Positions 36,761-45,562 are shown, counted from the stretch's first letter. The stretch: 48,146 bases of DNA from Acinetobacter albensis (GCF_900095025.1 NZ_FMBK01000018.1:1-48146), one strand, 5' to 3'. Translations and numbers: made by a program. Notes: generated by a model from the sequence alone, not told the origin.

Positions 36761-37132
36761 ATGAACTGGATAAAAAGAATCGACTGGACTGCATGGATTG
36801 GCACTCTTGCTTTGATCATCTGTTTTCGCGAGGGAGCAGTTTGGTTAATGACACAATTAAAGCATCCTGAATTGGGTAATTTAGTCGGTTTAATTGCGCT
36901 ATTAATCACCTTATTTATCTGGCGGAACGTACATAAATTACCCGCACGTTTAATTGATACCAACAATAAAATCATGAAAGAAAGTGCATTTGCTTTTTTA
37001 CCAGTGAGTGCAGGTTCACTGATTATGTTGGTTCACATGGGCAAAGAAATTCCAGCTTTTCTTGCAGTAATGTGTATTAGCACACTTATTCCATTATGGA
37101 TTTACGCAAAAATGGCCAAGCGTTGGTTATAG
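36761..37132 (+). CDS. CidA/LrgA-family membrane protein
   Basis: A small holin-like integral membrane protein. It has about four hydrophobic helices and ends in a short basic tail, KMAKRWL. The conserved ESAFAFLPVSAGSLIMLVHM region and the lysine/arginine-rich loops fit CidA/LrgA. It overlaps functionally with LrgB, whose gene begins 10 bases later, as in Staphylococcus and E. coli (YohJ/YohK). Such pairs affect murein hydrolase export, cell death or dicarboxylate/pyruvate transport depending on the organism. The ATG at 36761 is chosen, as the upstream TTG at 36752 has no better site. Confidence 0.75.
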   Translation: MNWIKRIDWTAWIGTLALIICFREGAVWLMTQLKHPELGNLVGLIALLITLFIWRNVHKLPARLIDTNNKIMKESAFAFLPVSAGSLIMLVHMGKEIPAFLAVMCISTLIPLWIYAKMAKRWL

Positions 37133-37142
37133 GAGAAAGTTA

Positions 37143-37817
37143 ATGTTAGCAGTGCTTTACGCTTTTATATTGACTCTTGCAGCCTATCTAATGGCCAAAC
37201 CCATGAATAAAAAACTGCCACAAATTCCAGTAATTGTATTTGGGATGTTTTTTATTATTGGCTTACTTTTTATATTTGGTTTGCCTTATGAATCCTATCT
37301 CATTCAAATCAATCCTTTATTTAACCATTTATTAGGCTATGTCACTGTTGCCTTGGCAATTCCACTTGCAGCCATGCGTTATGACGATCTACCACTCAAA
37401 GCGATCGTTGGAATTTTAGTTTTTGCCAGTATCAGCGCTGTCGCTTTACCGATGGGATTGGCTTATTTACTCCATCTATCCGATGCCAGTATTATGGCTT
37501 TTGCTACACGTGCAGTAACTACACCGATTGCGATTAATATCGCAACTTTATTACATGCACCTTTAACCCTCGTTATTTTGATTGTCATTTTATCGGGCGT
37601 GATTGGTGCAGCATTTTCTCCATTTATTCTACGTCACATTCATGATGAACGCGCCTCTGGACTTGCACTGGGTCTAGCTGCACATGCCATTGGTACAGCT
37701 CAAGCATGGCAACGTGGCAGTGTAGCAGGACGTTATGCAGCATTTGGGATGGCAGTAAATGCAGTATTTACGGCAATATGGCTGCCAACCTTCATACTTT
37801 ATTTGCAAAAAATGTGA
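37143..37817 (+). CDS. lrgB: LrgB-family membrane protein
   Basis: Partner of the LrgA/CidA-like protein. 224 residues with about seven hydrophobic helices. Family motifs include the MRYDDLPLKAIVG loop after a conserved G-Y-V-T-x-A-L-A-I-P-L segment, the TRAVTTPIAINIATLL segment and the GLALGLAAHAIGTAQAWQRG segment. AGGAGAAA lies before the ATG. In other bacteria the pair acts in pyruvate or glycolate-linked transport and autolysis control. Which applies here is not shown. No LytSR-type regulator gene is in the window. Confidence 0.86.
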   Translation: MLAVLYAFILTLAAYLMAKPMNKKLPQIPVIVFGMFFIIGLLFIFGLPYESYLIQINPLFNHLLGYVTVALAIPLAAMRYDDLPLKAIVGILVFASISAVALPMGLAYLLHLSDASIMAFATRAVTTPIAINIATLLHAPLTLVILIVILSGVIGAAFSPFILRHIHDERASGLALGLAAHAIGTAQAWQRGSVAGRYAAFGMAVNAVFTAIWLPTFILYLQKM

Positions 37818-37908
37818 CTGAAAAAACATAAATAAAGGATTGTCTCGTATAAATAATAGCCTTAAGATACAAGATGCTTCATAAAGTTATTCGAAAAGGA
37901 ATCGATTA

Positions 37909-38355
37909 ATGGGAAAAGTTAAATTTTTAACAGTATTGCTTTTTTCTACGTTAAGTAGCATTGCTTTTGCTGAAGATATTACAGGGACTTGGAAAAATAT
38001 TGATGACAAGACGGGTTCGTCTAAAGCTATCCTTGAAATTCGCCAAGAAGCGGATCAATCTTACACAGCAAAGATCATTAAAGTAACGCCTCGCCCAGGA
38101 TACATCCCTAAAGAAACTTGTGTTAAATGTCCCGCTCCATATACCAATAAACCTATTTTAGGCATGGATATACTAAAGGGTTTAAAGCATGCTGAAGGAC
38201 CTAACTATAATAAAGGTAAAATTATTGATCCTCTCACAGGTAATATTTACAGTATGAAAGCTAAATTGAGTAACAACGGAAAGCGTCTTACGCTCCGAGG
38301 TTACGTCGGTGTTTCTGCACTTGGACGCAGTCAAACATGGATTCGAAACGACTAA
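37909..38355 (+). CDS. Exported DUF2147 protein, first tandem copy
   Basis: A 148-residue protein with a signal peptide (cleavage after about residue 21, AFA/EDITGTW). The mature part is a DUF2147 domain that begins with GTWKNIDDKTGSSK and has a CVKC pair (C-x2-C) followed by PAPYTNKPILGM, and ends in YVGVSALGRSQTWIR. The function of DUF2147 is not established. Some act as periplasmic or outer membrane-associated small proteins. It has its own terminator and is followed by a close paralogue. Confidence 0.85.
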   Translation: MGKVKFLTVLLFSTLSSIAFAEDITGTWKNIDDKTGSSKAILEIRQEADQSYTAKIIKVTPRPGYIPKETCVKCPAPYTNKPILGMDILKGLKHAEGPNYNKGKIIDPLTGNIYSMKAKLSNNGKRLTLRGYVGVSALGRSQTWIRND

Positions 38356-38395
38356 TTCTTTTCTGATTCTCTAATCATCTGATGGATTTGATAGC

Positions 38396-38428
38396 AACGT
38401 CTGATATGGCAAAGTATCAGACGTTTTT
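38396..38428 (+). terminator. Terminator between the two DUF2147 genes
   Basis: AACGTCTGATA (38396-38406), 8-base loop, TATCAGACGTT (38415-38425), then T residues. A perfect 11-bp stem that lies 40 bases after the stop of the first DUF2147 gene. Confidence 0.88.
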
Positions 38429-38623
38429 ATTTCGTTCAATTTTACTTTATTAAATGTTTTAAGTTTTTCACAGTAGAAGAGCCCTATTATTCTTGCCAGA
38501 ATTGATAAAAACAAATCATTAAAACAGGCTGATTTTTAATTATTTTAATTGACTATTTCACATAGAATAATACTATCGTAACAGCAATAACCAAATGGCT
38601 GTTTACACATCAAAGGAATTGAT

Positions 38624-39073
38624 ATGAAAAAGAATAAAGGGCTTGTGTTCTTCGCGAGTATTTTTTTTAGCGTAAATCTATGGGCACAAGATATATCTGG
38701 AACTTGGCAACAAATTGATGATAAAACAGGCTCACCTAAATCAATTATTGAAATTCGCAAAGAAGCCAATAATACCTTTACAGGAAAAATTACTAAAGTT
38801 ACACCTCGTGTAGGCTATACCCCACGTGAAATATGTAATAAATGTCCAGCGCCTTACACCAATCAACCCATTTTAGGGATGGAAATATTGAAAGGTTTGA
38901 AACATGTAGAAGGCACCAAAAACTATGAAAAAGGGCGTATTATTGATCCATTATCGGGTAAAATTTATGATGCAAAAATGAAACTTAATGCATCAGACAA
39001 ACGTTTAACCATGAGAGCTTATGTAGGTGTTTCAGCCTTAGGTCGTAGCCAAACTTGGATTCGTTTGGATTAA
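38624..39073 (+). CDS. Exported DUF2147 protein, second tandem copy
   Basis: A 149-residue paralogue of the gene at 37909. It has the same layout: signal peptide (FSVNLWA/QDISGTW), IDDKTGSPKSIIEIRKEA, a CNKC pair, and the shared C-terminus YVGVSALGRSQTWIR. Similarity covers the whole mature protein, which supports a tandem duplication followed by divergence, particularly in the signal peptide and the lysine/asparagine-rich middle. AAGGAATTG lies before the ATG. It has its own terminator, so the two copies can be expressed independently. Confidence 0.86.
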   Translation: MKKNKGLVFFASIFFSVNLWAQDISGTWQQIDDKTGSPKSIIEIRKEANNTFTGKITKVTPRVGYTPREICNKCPAPYTNQPILGMEILKGLKHVEGTKNYEKGRIIDPLSGKIYDAKMKLNASDKRLTMRAYVGVSALGRSQTWIRLD

Positions 39074-39082
39074 AACCGAGTC

Positions 39083-39125
39083 AAACCCATATACAAAATC
39101 ACACTGCATTTTTTATATGGGTTTT
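39083..39125 (+). terminator. Terminator after the second DUF2147 gene
   Basis: AAACCCATATA (39083-39093) pairs with TATATGGGTTT (39114-39124) around a 20-base loop. T residues follow. It also faces the end of apaH on the minus strand. Confidence 0.75.
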
Positions 39126-39134
39126 ATAGATATT

Positions 39135-39986
39135 TTAAAGTGGTTGAGGATTTTCTACTCTAAAAATCTCTTGATCTTCTAAACGATAAGCCACCAAATG
39201 ATTACCCCAAACACAACCCCCATCAACATTCTGAATCTGCGAATTAATGGTTTCAGCCTGCAATGCAGCCCAGTGTCCAAAAAATAATCGATGCGTTTTC
39301 GTAGCCTTTGACTCAAAATCAAACCAGGGTTTGAAACCTTTTGGCATAGGGTCATCCAGTGCATCTTTAAAACTAAATTCGAGTCGCCCTGTCATGTCAG
39401 TTAAACGCATACGGGTCAAATAGTTGGTAATACAACGTAATCGAGCATTACCTTCTAAATCATCTAACCACAAGGTTGGCTCTTTACCATACATATCGGC
39501 CAAGAAAGCATCCACTACAGCAAAGTCATCGTGTCCGATAACCGCTTCAATCTCTTTTGCCAAAGCAGCTGTTTGCTCTGCAGACCAAATACAAGGAATA
39601 CCTGCATGCGTCAGAATGGTCTGTTGATTGGGAAAAAGACACAAGGGCTGTTTACGTAACCAATCAATTAATTCATCACTATCAATCGCATCAATGACAT
39701 CACGAGTATTGTCTTTTTCCTTCAGCTCTTTTAAACCTCGGGCACAGGCTAAAAGTGTCAGATCATGATTCCCCAATACAGTTGCAGCAGCATTCCTTTC
39801 AACCAGTTTTTTAATAAAACGTAGCGCACCAACAGAATTCTCACCACGTGCAACTAAATCACCTGCAAACCAAATAAAATCTTGTTCAGGATCAAATTGA
39901 ATGCGTTTCAACAGTGCTTTCAAAGCTTCAAAACAGCCTTGTACATCACCAATCACGTAGTTATAGCGAATATTAGAACGCGTCAC
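39135..39986 (-). CDS. apaH: Symmetrical bis(5'-nucleosyl)-tetraphosphatase
   Basis: Hydrolyses Ap4A and related dinucleotides, and removes NpnN caps from RNA in E. coli, in the cytoplasm. The metallophosphatase motifs are GDVQGC at the N-terminus, FAGDLVARG, VLGNHDLTLLACARG and TILTHAGIPCIWS. The length is 283 residues from the GTG at 39986. That start lies 1 base after the rsmA stop and gives an N-terminus (TRSNIRYNYVIGDVQG) typical of ApaH. An upstream in-frame ATG inside rsmA would add 11 unlikely residues. It is part of the pdxA-rsmA-apaH order seen in E. coli (where apaG intervenes). Confidence 0.9.
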   Translation of the reverse strand: MTRSNIRYNYVIGDVQGCFEALKALLKRIQFDPEQDFIWFAGDLVARGENSVGALRFIKKLVERNAAATVLGNHDLTLLACARGLKELKEKDNTRDVIDAIDSDELIDWLRKQPLCLFPNQQTILTHAGIPCIWSAEQTAALAKEIEAVIGHDDFAVVDAFLADMYGKEPTLWLDDLEGNARLRCITNYLTRMRLTDMTGRLEFSFKDALDDPMPKGFKPWFDFESKATKTHRLFFGHWAALQAETINSQIQNVDGGCVWGNHLVAYRLEDQEIFRVENPQPL

Positions 39987-39987
39987 T

Positions 39988-40800
39988 TTAAGGCACCATT
40001 TGATCAGACAATGCCACAAATTGAGCCATAGTTAACGTTTCAGGACGTGCCATTGGATCAATACCCGTCTTTTCGAATCCATCCTCTGCTAACATTCCTT
40101 TCAAACTATTACGTAAGGTTTTACGACGCTGAGTAAAAACATGTGAAACCAAACGCGCCAAAGCTTTTTCATTTTTGGCCACAATCGGTTTGATCGCATA
40201 AGGCTCTAATCGAAATACAGCTGAAGTTACTTTAGGTGGCGGATTAAAAGAACCTGGTGGAACTTCAAATAAAAATGTCGGTTTGCAGTAATATTGAATC
40301 ATGACTGACAAACGCCCATATTCTTTGGTGTTTGGGGAAGCTGTAATACGATCAACCACTTCTTTTTGCAACATAAAGTGCATATCTTTAACTTTGTCGC
40401 CAAATTCCAAAAGATGAAAAAGTAATGGTGTTGAAATGTTATAAGGCAGATTACCGACTACACGTAATGGTCGATCTTCTTTAAATAATTCAGAATAATC
40501 ATACTTCAAAGCATCTGCTTCAATAATCGTCAGTCGTTCAGGATGAGGAACACGACCGGGTAACCCAGCTGCCAAATCTCGATCTAGCTCAATCACAGTT
40601 AAAGCATCACACTCCCCAATAAGTGGTGAGGTTAAGGCTGCTAAACCGGGTCCAATTTCGAGAATATTTTCCCCAGGACGTGGATTGACCGAACGTACAA
40701 TTTTAGCAATCACACGTTGGTCATGTAAAAAGTTTTGACCAAATCGTTTACGAGCCTGATGCCCTTCTTGTTTTGGGTTTAAGGCATTAATTTGATACAT
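39988..40800 (-). CDS. rsmA: 16S rRNA adenine dimethyltransferase RsmA (KsgA)
   Basis: Dimethylates two adjacent adenines in the 3' stem-loop of 16S rRNA late in 30S assembly. Residues 18-30 ([13 protein letters not shown]) and the SAM-binding EIGPGLA (48-54) match the family, and NLPY at 117-120 is the catalytic motif. A C-terminal helical domain with [11 protein letters not shown] follows. The length of 270 residues is normal. apaH starts 1 base after its stop, so the two are translationally close. pdxA precedes it by 47 bases. Loss of this enzyme in E. coli gives kasugamycin resistance. Confidence 0.95.
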   Translation of the reverse strand: MYQINALNPKQEGHQARKRFGQNFLHDQRVIAKIVRSVNPRPGENILEIGPGLAALTSPLIGECDALTVIELDRDLAAGLPGRVPHPERLTIIEADALKYDYSELFKEDRPLRVVGNLPYNISTPLLFHLLEFGDKVKDMHFMLQKEVVDRITASPNTKEYGRLSVMIQYYCKPTFLFEVPPGSFNPPPKVTSAVFRLEPYAIKPIVAKNEKALARLVSHVFTQRRKTLRNSLKGMLAEDGFEKTGIDPMARPETLTMAQFVALSDQMVP

Positions 40801-40847
40801 AAAAACATTTCCAACGTGACGTAATCATTTAAAACCTTCACTAAAAA

Positions 40848-41816
40848 TTAGTGACTGGCTAAATCTAGGGCTAAATCGACAGCAACATGTAAGCTTGAAC
40901 TTTTTGCCAGTCCAGTACCTGCTAGTGAAAGCGCTGTACCATGATCAACTGAAGTTCGAATAAAAGGTAAGCCTAAAGTAATATTAATGGCTTCACCAAA
41001 GCCTTGTGATTTTAACACAGGTAAGCCTTGATCGTGATACATTGCCAAAACAGCATCGGCATCTTTTAAATTTTCTGGGGTAAATAAAGTATCGGCAGGC
41101 AGACTCAGACTCAGACTCACACCTTGAGCACGATAACTTTCCAGCACAGGATTAATTATCTCAATTTCTTCCATACCTAAATACCCTCCCTCACCTGCGT
41201 GTGGATTTAAACCACAAACAAGAATATGTGGATGCTCTATCTTAAATTTGGTTTTTAAATCATGGATTAGAATATCGATCACTTGATGTAGACGTTGTTT
41301 GGTAATTGCCTGAGGAACATCTCTTAAGGCCAAATGTGTCGTTGCCAAAGCCACACGTAAGTTTTTGGTGGCCAGCATCATAACGACCCGTTTAACATCT
41401 GCAAACTCTTGGTAATACTCAGTATGTCCACTAAAGTGAATACCCGCATCATTAATCACTGATTTTTGTACAGGGGCAGTCGCCACACCCACACTTTTAC
41501 CTAACATGGCATATTCGGCAGAACGACGCAGTTGTTCCAATACATAAGCTGAATTCTGCGTATCCAATTCACCCAGTACAACTGCTGCTTTTAAAGGAAC
41601 ATGTTCTACATAAAGTTGACCAGATGCAGCAGCGTCACACTGTCCTTGATATTCAATTAATTTTACTTTTTGATTTAAAATATCAGCACGTTGCTTTAAT
41701 AAGTTGATATCAGCCAATACCACAATTGGACGCTCATCATGACGTTCTGCCAAAGTTAGACAAATATCCGGACCTATACCCGCAGGTTCGCCGCTGGTGA
41801 CATATAAAGGAAGCAT
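40848..41816 (-). CDS. pdxA: 4-hydroxythreonine-4-phosphate dehydrogenase
   Basis: Oxidises 4-phosphohydroxy-L-threonine in the DXP-dependent pathway to pyridoxal 5'-phosphate, in the cytoplasm. Recognised from LYVTSGEPAGIGPDICLTLA at the N-terminus, the FSGHTEYYQEFADV motif with a metal-ligand histidine, CGLNPHAGEGGYLGMEE and MYHDQGLPVLKSQGFGE. The last three hold the conserved His and Asp residues. The length of 322 residues is typical. It is the first gene of pdxA-rsmA-apaH and is preceded by 459 bases of AT-rich DNA that also precedes rplM on the other strand. Confidence 0.94.
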   Translation of the reverse strand: MLPLYVTSGEPAGIGPDICLTLAERHDERPIVVLADINLLKQRADILNQKVKLIEYQGQCDAAASGQLYVEHVPLKAAVVLGELDTQNSAYVLEQLRRSAEYAMLGKSVGVATAPVQKSVINDAGIHFSGHTEYYQEFADVKRVVMMLATKNLRVALATTHLALRDVPQAITKQRLHQVIDILIHDLKTKFKIEHPHILVCGLNPHAGEGGYLGMEEIEIINPVLESYRAQGVSLSLSLPADTLFTPENLKDADAVLAMYHDQGLPVLKSQGFGEAINITLGLPFIRTSVDHGTALSLAGTGLAKSSSLHVAVDLALDLASH

Positions 41817-42184
41817 GCTTTATCCAAGTGAACTCAGTGTAGGTTGATTATACTCTGATTCATAAATATAAGGATTCAAGGTCGGATCAAACAAAACAAT
41901 GAGCATAATCTGATATGAAAGCTCACACTGAAATATTTAAAATAAAATCAATTTATGCTTCGCTAAACATTCGATATTTAAAATATTCTTCAGACTCTAC
42001 ATTAATTTTTTTATTTAAAAATATCCTTATATCGAGTAGCTAAAATACTTCGTAAAAAAAAGGCCTACAACAGTTTTGATCTTATTTTGAATTCACCTCA
42101 CCGACTGTCGCTTTTATTTATCAGAATCCTTTCATTTTGCATCTTGTTCTTTTAAAATACAGCGCTTGAAATTCTATATTTTCA

Positions 42185-42213
42185 TTGTGGTTCTACTGAC
42201 TTTCAGGTAGAAT
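42185..42213 (+). promoter_or_regulatory. Promoter of rplM-rpsI
   Basis: TTGTGG at 42185-42190 and TAGAAT at 42208-42213 are separated by 17 bases, a fair sigma-70 match. The predicted start near 42220 gives a leader of about 55 bases that contains the hairpin at 42228-42251. Confidence 0.7.
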
Positions 42214-42227
42214 TCCGTCTCCTTTTG

Positions 42228-42251
42228 TTTGGACAGATTCCATAGTCCAAA
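42228..42251 (+). promoter_or_regulatory. Hairpin in the rplM leader (candidate L13 feedback site)
   Basis: TTTGGAC (42228-42234) pairs with GTCCAAA (42245-42251), 10-base loop, about 25 bases before the rplM ATG. In E. coli L13 represses rplM translation through its leader RNA. The location fits such a control, but equivalence of structure has not been tested. Confidence 0.45.
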
Positions 42252-42275
42252 CCAACTATAATAGGTAGTGGTTTA

Positions 42276-42704
42276 ATGAAAACTCTCAGCGCTAAGCCAG
42301 CTGAAGTTCAACATGACTGGTATGTTGTTGATGCTTCTGGCAAAACTTTAGGTCGCCTTGCGACTGAAATCGCTCGTCGTTTACGCGGTAAGCATAAAAC
42401 TTCTTATACTCCGCACGTTGATACTGGTGATTACATCGTTGTTATCAATGCTGAAGAAATTACTGTAACAGGTAAAAAAGCTCAGGATAAGAAATACTAT
42501 CGCCATACTGGTTTCCCTGGTGGTATCCGTGAGACTAACTTTGAAAAGTTAATCGCTCACAAACCTGAATCAGTTTTAGAAAAAGCTGTAAAAGGTATGT
42601 TACCAAAAGGTCCTCTTGGTTATGCAATGATCAAAAAAATGAAAGTGTACGCTGGTTCTGAGCATCCTCATACTGCTCAACAGCCACAAGTTTTGGACAT
42701 CTAA
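42276..42704 (+). CDS. rplM: 50S ribosomal protein L13 (uL13)
   Basis: An early assembly protein of the large subunit. [20 protein letters not shown] is followed by the family segment [20 protein letters not shown] and by [38 protein letters not shown] marks the C-terminal half. The length of 142 residues is standard. rpsI follows after 13 bases, the usual bacterial pair. The promoter and leader hairpin are upstream. TAATAGGTAG precedes the ATG as a moderate binding site. Confidence 0.98.
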   Translation: MKTLSAKPAEVQHDWYVVDASGKTLGRLATEIARRLRGKHKTSYTPHVDTGDYIVVINAEEITVTGKKAQDKKYYRHTGFPGGIRETNFEKLIAHKPESVLEKAVKGMLPKGPLGYAMIKKMKVYAGSEHPHTAQQPQVLDI

Positions 42705-42717
42705 GGGATAACAGCAC

Positions 42718-43104
42718 ATGGCTACTAATTATGGTACAGGTCGCCGTAAGACCGCAACTGCACGTGTTTTCTTGTCAGCTGGTACAGGCAAACTCGTAAT
42801 CAACAACCGTACTCTTGAACAATATTTTGGTCGTGAAACTGCTCGTATGGTAGTTCGTCAACCTTTAGAGCTTCTTGAAGTTACTGAAAAGTTTGACCTT
42901 TACATCACTGTTGCTGGTGGTGGTATTGGTGGTCAAGCTGGCGCTATCCGTCACGGTATTACTCGTGCTTTGATCGCTTCTGACGAAACTTTAAAACCTG
43001 CTCTTCGTCAAGCTGGTTTCGTTACTCGTGATGCTCGTGAAGTTGAACGTAAGAAACTTGGTTTACGTAAAGCGCGTAAACGTCCTCAGTTCTCTAAACG
43101 TTAA
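42718..43104 (+). CDS. rpsI: 30S ribosomal protein S9 (uS9)
   Basis: Small-subunit head protein whose basic C-terminal tail reaches toward the P-site tRNA. Recognised from [35 protein letters not shown] and the tail [17 protein letters not shown]. The C-terminal Lys-Arg is the tRNA-contacting end. The length is 128 residues. It is cotranscribed with rplM, and a strong terminator follows. Confidence 0.98.
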   Translation: MATNYGTGRRKTATARVFLSAGTGKLVINNRTLEQYFGRETARMVVRQPLELLEVTEKFDLYITVAGGGIGGQAGAIRHGITRALIASDETLKPALRQAGFVTRDAREVERKKLGLRKARKRPQFSKR

Positions 43105-43123
43105 TTCGTTTACCGAATCGGAC

Positions 43124-43153
43124 AAAAAGCCTTGGTATATCCAAGGCTTTTTT
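43124..43153 (+). terminator. Intrinsic terminator after rplM-rpsI
   Basis: AAAAAGCCTTGG (43124-43135), loop TATAT, CCAAGGCTTTTTT (43141-43153). A strong stem and T-run placed 20 bases after the rpsI stop. Confidence 0.94.
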
Positions 43154-43387
43154 ATGTTTTGAATATTGATCTGAAATACAACCAAAATTTAGACAATACT
43201 CAGACAAAACCTAATTCTCATACAGCAAAATTCCACCATCTTATTCGACTATATTCTAAAAATATTGATGGACTTAACTGAATCAATACCAATCCATGCC
43301 GAAGAAGCCTATTTCTCTTGTCAGTTATCGTGATTTTCAGAGTGAATTTTAGTATCCTAGTCTATTGATTTTAATTTGCTTGGGATT

Positions 43388-44041
43388 ATGTCCATCGAAA
43401 CCGCTCCGCTTCAAGGAATTACACTTTATAGCCATGCTGATGACTTTCGCTCACACTGGATTCGTTATGTTCTTGCGGAAAAGCAAATTAAATATCACCT
43501 TATTATTGTGGATGAAGATGATGAAGATCTCGCCAGTTTAAATCCCTATAATCATGTTCCGATGCTCATAGAAAACGAACTTAAATTATTCAATAGTAGT
43601 ATTATTTCTGAATATTTAGATGATCGTTATCGACAAAATAAACTATATGCTGATGCACCCATGTCGCGCTCGGAACAACGTCAATATATTTGGCGATTTG
43701 AACAAGATTGGCTCAAATTAGCAGATATCATGCTGCGCCATCCTGATAGCTTGACTCAAAAAGAAAAATTAGATGCGCAAAAGCAATTACGAGATATTTT
43801 GATTTCACTTACCCCTTTGTTTCAACATTTTCCATATTTTATGTCGGAAAATTTTACAATTTTAGATTGTATGTTAGCGCCTATTTTCTTACGCTTAAAT
43901 GCAATGGGCGTTGAACTTCCTAAACAGCATTGCCGTCCTATTTTATTATATTGCCAACGCATATTTGCTCGTCCTGCTTTTATAAAATCGATGACCATGC
44001 AGGAAAAAAATAAATATCGCGAAATTTTAGTTAATCAATAG
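43388..44041 (+). CDS. sspA: Stringent starvation protein A (GST fold)
   Basis: An RNA polymerase-associated protein with a glutathione S-transferase fold that in E. coli acts in acid and starvation stress and in phage P1 late transcription. The thioredoxin-like N-terminal domain has ITLYSHADDFRSHWIRYVLA and NPYNHVPMLI, followed by SSIISEYLDDRY (the GST Ser-Ile-Ile motif), and a helical C-terminal domain with FTILDCMLAPIFLRL. ATG at 43388 gives 217 residues. A TTG-started longer frame is less likely. sspB follows after 11 bases, as in other Gammaproteobacteria, and rplM-rpsI precede it in the usual order. Confidence 0.92.
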   Translation: MSIETAPLQGITLYSHADDFRSHWIRYVLAEKQIKYHLIIVDEDDEDLASLNPYNHVPMLIENELKLFNSSIISEYLDDRYRQNKLYADAPMSRSEQRQYIWRFEQDWLKLADIMLRHPDSLTQKEKLDAQKQLRDILISLTPLFQHFPYFMSENFTILDCMLAPIFLRLNAMGVELPKQHCRPILLYCQRIFARPAFIKSMTMQEKNKYREILVNQ

Positions 44042-44052
44042 AGTATATTTCA

Positions 44053-44484
44053 ATGTCTGAACAGGAATTAAATCTCACTCCGACCCGTCCGTATTTAGCG
44101 CGTGCAATCTATGAATGGATTTGTGACAACAACCTAACCCCTCATTTGCTTGTAGATGCGACTCAACCGAATAGCCTGCTTCCTGAACAATATATTCAAG
44201 ATGGTCAGATTGTTTTAAATATAGCACCACATGCAGTACACCAATTTAATATGAGCAATGAAACAATCACTTTCTCAGCACGATTTGGTGGTGTTTCACG
44301 CGACATCTATGTTCCTTTTAATGCAGTTATTGGGATTTATGCACGTGAAAATGGCCAAGGCTTATTTTTTGATCCAAATGAGTATACTGATATTCAAACA
44401 TCAGAAAATCCATTAGAACCGTCAGTGACTTCTAAAGACACCAAACAAGCGAAGAAAAAACCGAGCTTACGATTATTAGATTAA
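44053..44484 (+). CDS. sspB: ClpXP specificity-enhancing factor SspB
   Basis: An adaptor that tethers ssrA-tagged proteins to ClpX. The folded domain covers about residues 10-115, with RPYLARAIYEWICDNNLTPH, VLNIAPHAVHQFNM and VPFNAVIGIYARENGQGLFF. After a flexible linker the chain ends in KKPSLRLLD, the hydrophobic-basic tail (here S-L-R-L-L) that docks on the ClpX N-domain. The length of 143 residues fits. It is the second gene of the sspA-sspB unit, and another gene follows after 24 bases. Confidence 0.93.
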   Translation: MSEQELNLTPTRPYLARAIYEWICDNNLTPHLLVDATQPNSLLPEQYIQDGQIVLNIAPHAVHQFNMSNETITFSARFGGVSRDIYVPFNAVIGIYARENGQGLFFDPNEYTDIQTSENPLEPSVTSKDTKQAKKKPSLRLLD

Positions 44485-44508
44485 AATAAAAAAAGGAGTA
44501 AATGATTC

Positions 44509-45171
44509 ATGGCTTTTGACTTAGTACAATATTTCGCCGAGCAAATTAACAATCAAAAACCACAGCTTTTAACGCAATATGCCAAACAAGAAAAGAAAGA
44601 ATATTTATCAGAAATTAATGCTTTAGTGTTAGGTAAATTAATTACACTTTGGCGCTCTGATGAAAAAAAAATGTATCAAGAAATTTGCTCACCTGATGAT
44701 CTTTTTTCTCAAGAAGTGGCGCGCCACCTTATTACTTTTGAAAAGAATCAATCTGGTTTAGCCAAACAAGATTTAGAAGATACTGTCGCAGAAGTGCTAA
44801 AATTACAATTAGTGGAACTTAAACAGTTGAACGATATTGGAAACTTGCAAATTTCAGGGCTGCGAGAATTACTTCTTGGGCAAATCGAGCACCTTTCAGG
44901 TCAAGCATCTGATTGGGTTTGGTCAACAAATGACTTAGTAGAATTAAAAGGTTCTAAACCTATTGTTCAAGAAGAAATATCATTAGATACAACCATGAAG
45001 GAATTTAATCAAATGGTCAGTCAGCAACATGCTCCGACAAATGAAGATATACTTAGCTATTCAGAATCAACAATTAACGCAGTTCCAACTTGGTCAAAAA
45101 TTTTAGAACCTTTGGTTGCTGTAGTTGTACTCTGCATTTTATATTCGGCAGTAAATCAAATCTTTGTTTAA
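44509..45171 (+). CDS. Hypothetical tail-anchored protein in the sspAB operon
   Basis: A 220-residue protein with a soluble helical N-terminal part and one C-terminal hydrophobic helix (about residues 196-216, ILEPLVAVVVLCILYSAVNQ). The soluble part is rich in Glu, Lys and Gln with possible coiled-coil character between about 85 and 140. The tail ends in IFV. No domain is recognised. AAAGGAG before the ATG and the 24-base spacing to sspB suggest cotranscription. A role with membrane-bound SspA/SspB or proteolysis substrates is only a guess. A terminator follows at 45217-45253. Confidence 0.65.
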   Translation: MAFDLVQYFAEQINNQKPQLLTQYAKQEKKEYLSEINALVLGKLITLWRSDEKKMYQEICSPDDLFSQEVARHLITFEKNQSGLAKQDLEDTVAEVLKLQLVELKQLNDIGNLQISGLRELLLGQIEHLSGQASDWVWSTNDLVELKGSKPIVQEEISLDTTMKEFNQMVSQQHAPTNEDILSYSESTINAVPTWSKILEPLVAVVVLCILYSAVNQIFV

Positions 45172-45216
45172 TCCTTAAAATACAACTTAAGCACTGACTA
45201 TTTAATGCTCTCTCTT

Positions 45217-45256
45217 AATACTGTTACATACCATTAACTTATGTAACAGTATTTTA
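45217..45256 (+). terminator. Terminator after the sspAB unit
   Basis: AATACTGTTACAT (45217-45229) pairs perfectly with ATGTAACAGTATT (45241-45253), then TT. The 13-bp stem is AT-rich, with a small loop region. It lies 45 bases past the stop of the tail-anchored gene. Confidence 0.75.
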
Positions 45257-45465
45257 AATTATGTAGCTTTATGATTTTTTTTGCAATATTTACATTTACT
45301 TACATTTAATTAGATTACCCAATAAATATCTTATTGTGACTAAAAATAGAATAGAAACTCAATATAAGCACATAAAAGTGTAAACTCCATCACAACCTTA
45401 ATGACCAAAAATATCATTATTCATAATTTCAATCTGGGCAAGATTTGACCAAAAAATAAATTCCG

Positions 45466-45493
45466 TTGATAAAATTATTTACACTTCTATAAT
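45466..45493 (+). promoter_or_regulatory. Promoter of the first roadblock gene
   Basis: TTGATA (45466-45471), 16 bases, TATAAT (45488-45493). The -10 is a perfect consensus and the -35 close to it, so a strong sigma-70 promoter is predicted. The leader to the ATG at 45563 would be about 60 bases. Confidence 0.8.
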
Positions 45494-45562
45494 CAAATTA
45501 GCTTGTTAACCAATCATTTAAGCAGGCAAAAAACGTATAACAATCATAGAGAGAAAATAATT

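Larger units (their letters stand above)
41817..42275. other. Divergent region between pdxA and rplM
   Basis: 459 bases. The part near rplM holds its promoter and a leader hairpin (listed separately). The middle (41850-42150) is strongly AT-rich with no gene, no RNA gene and no conspicuous repeat. A TATAGT-like sequence for pdxA is possible but not convincing. Confidence 0.5.
45172..45562. other. AT-rich region between the sspAB unit and the roadblock-GTPase genes
   Basis: Contains the sspAB-unit terminator (45217-45253) and the strong promoter of the first roadblock gene (45466-45493). The middle is AT-rich and without coding frames. It effectively insulates the roadblock unit from sspAB transcription. 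Confidence 0.6.
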
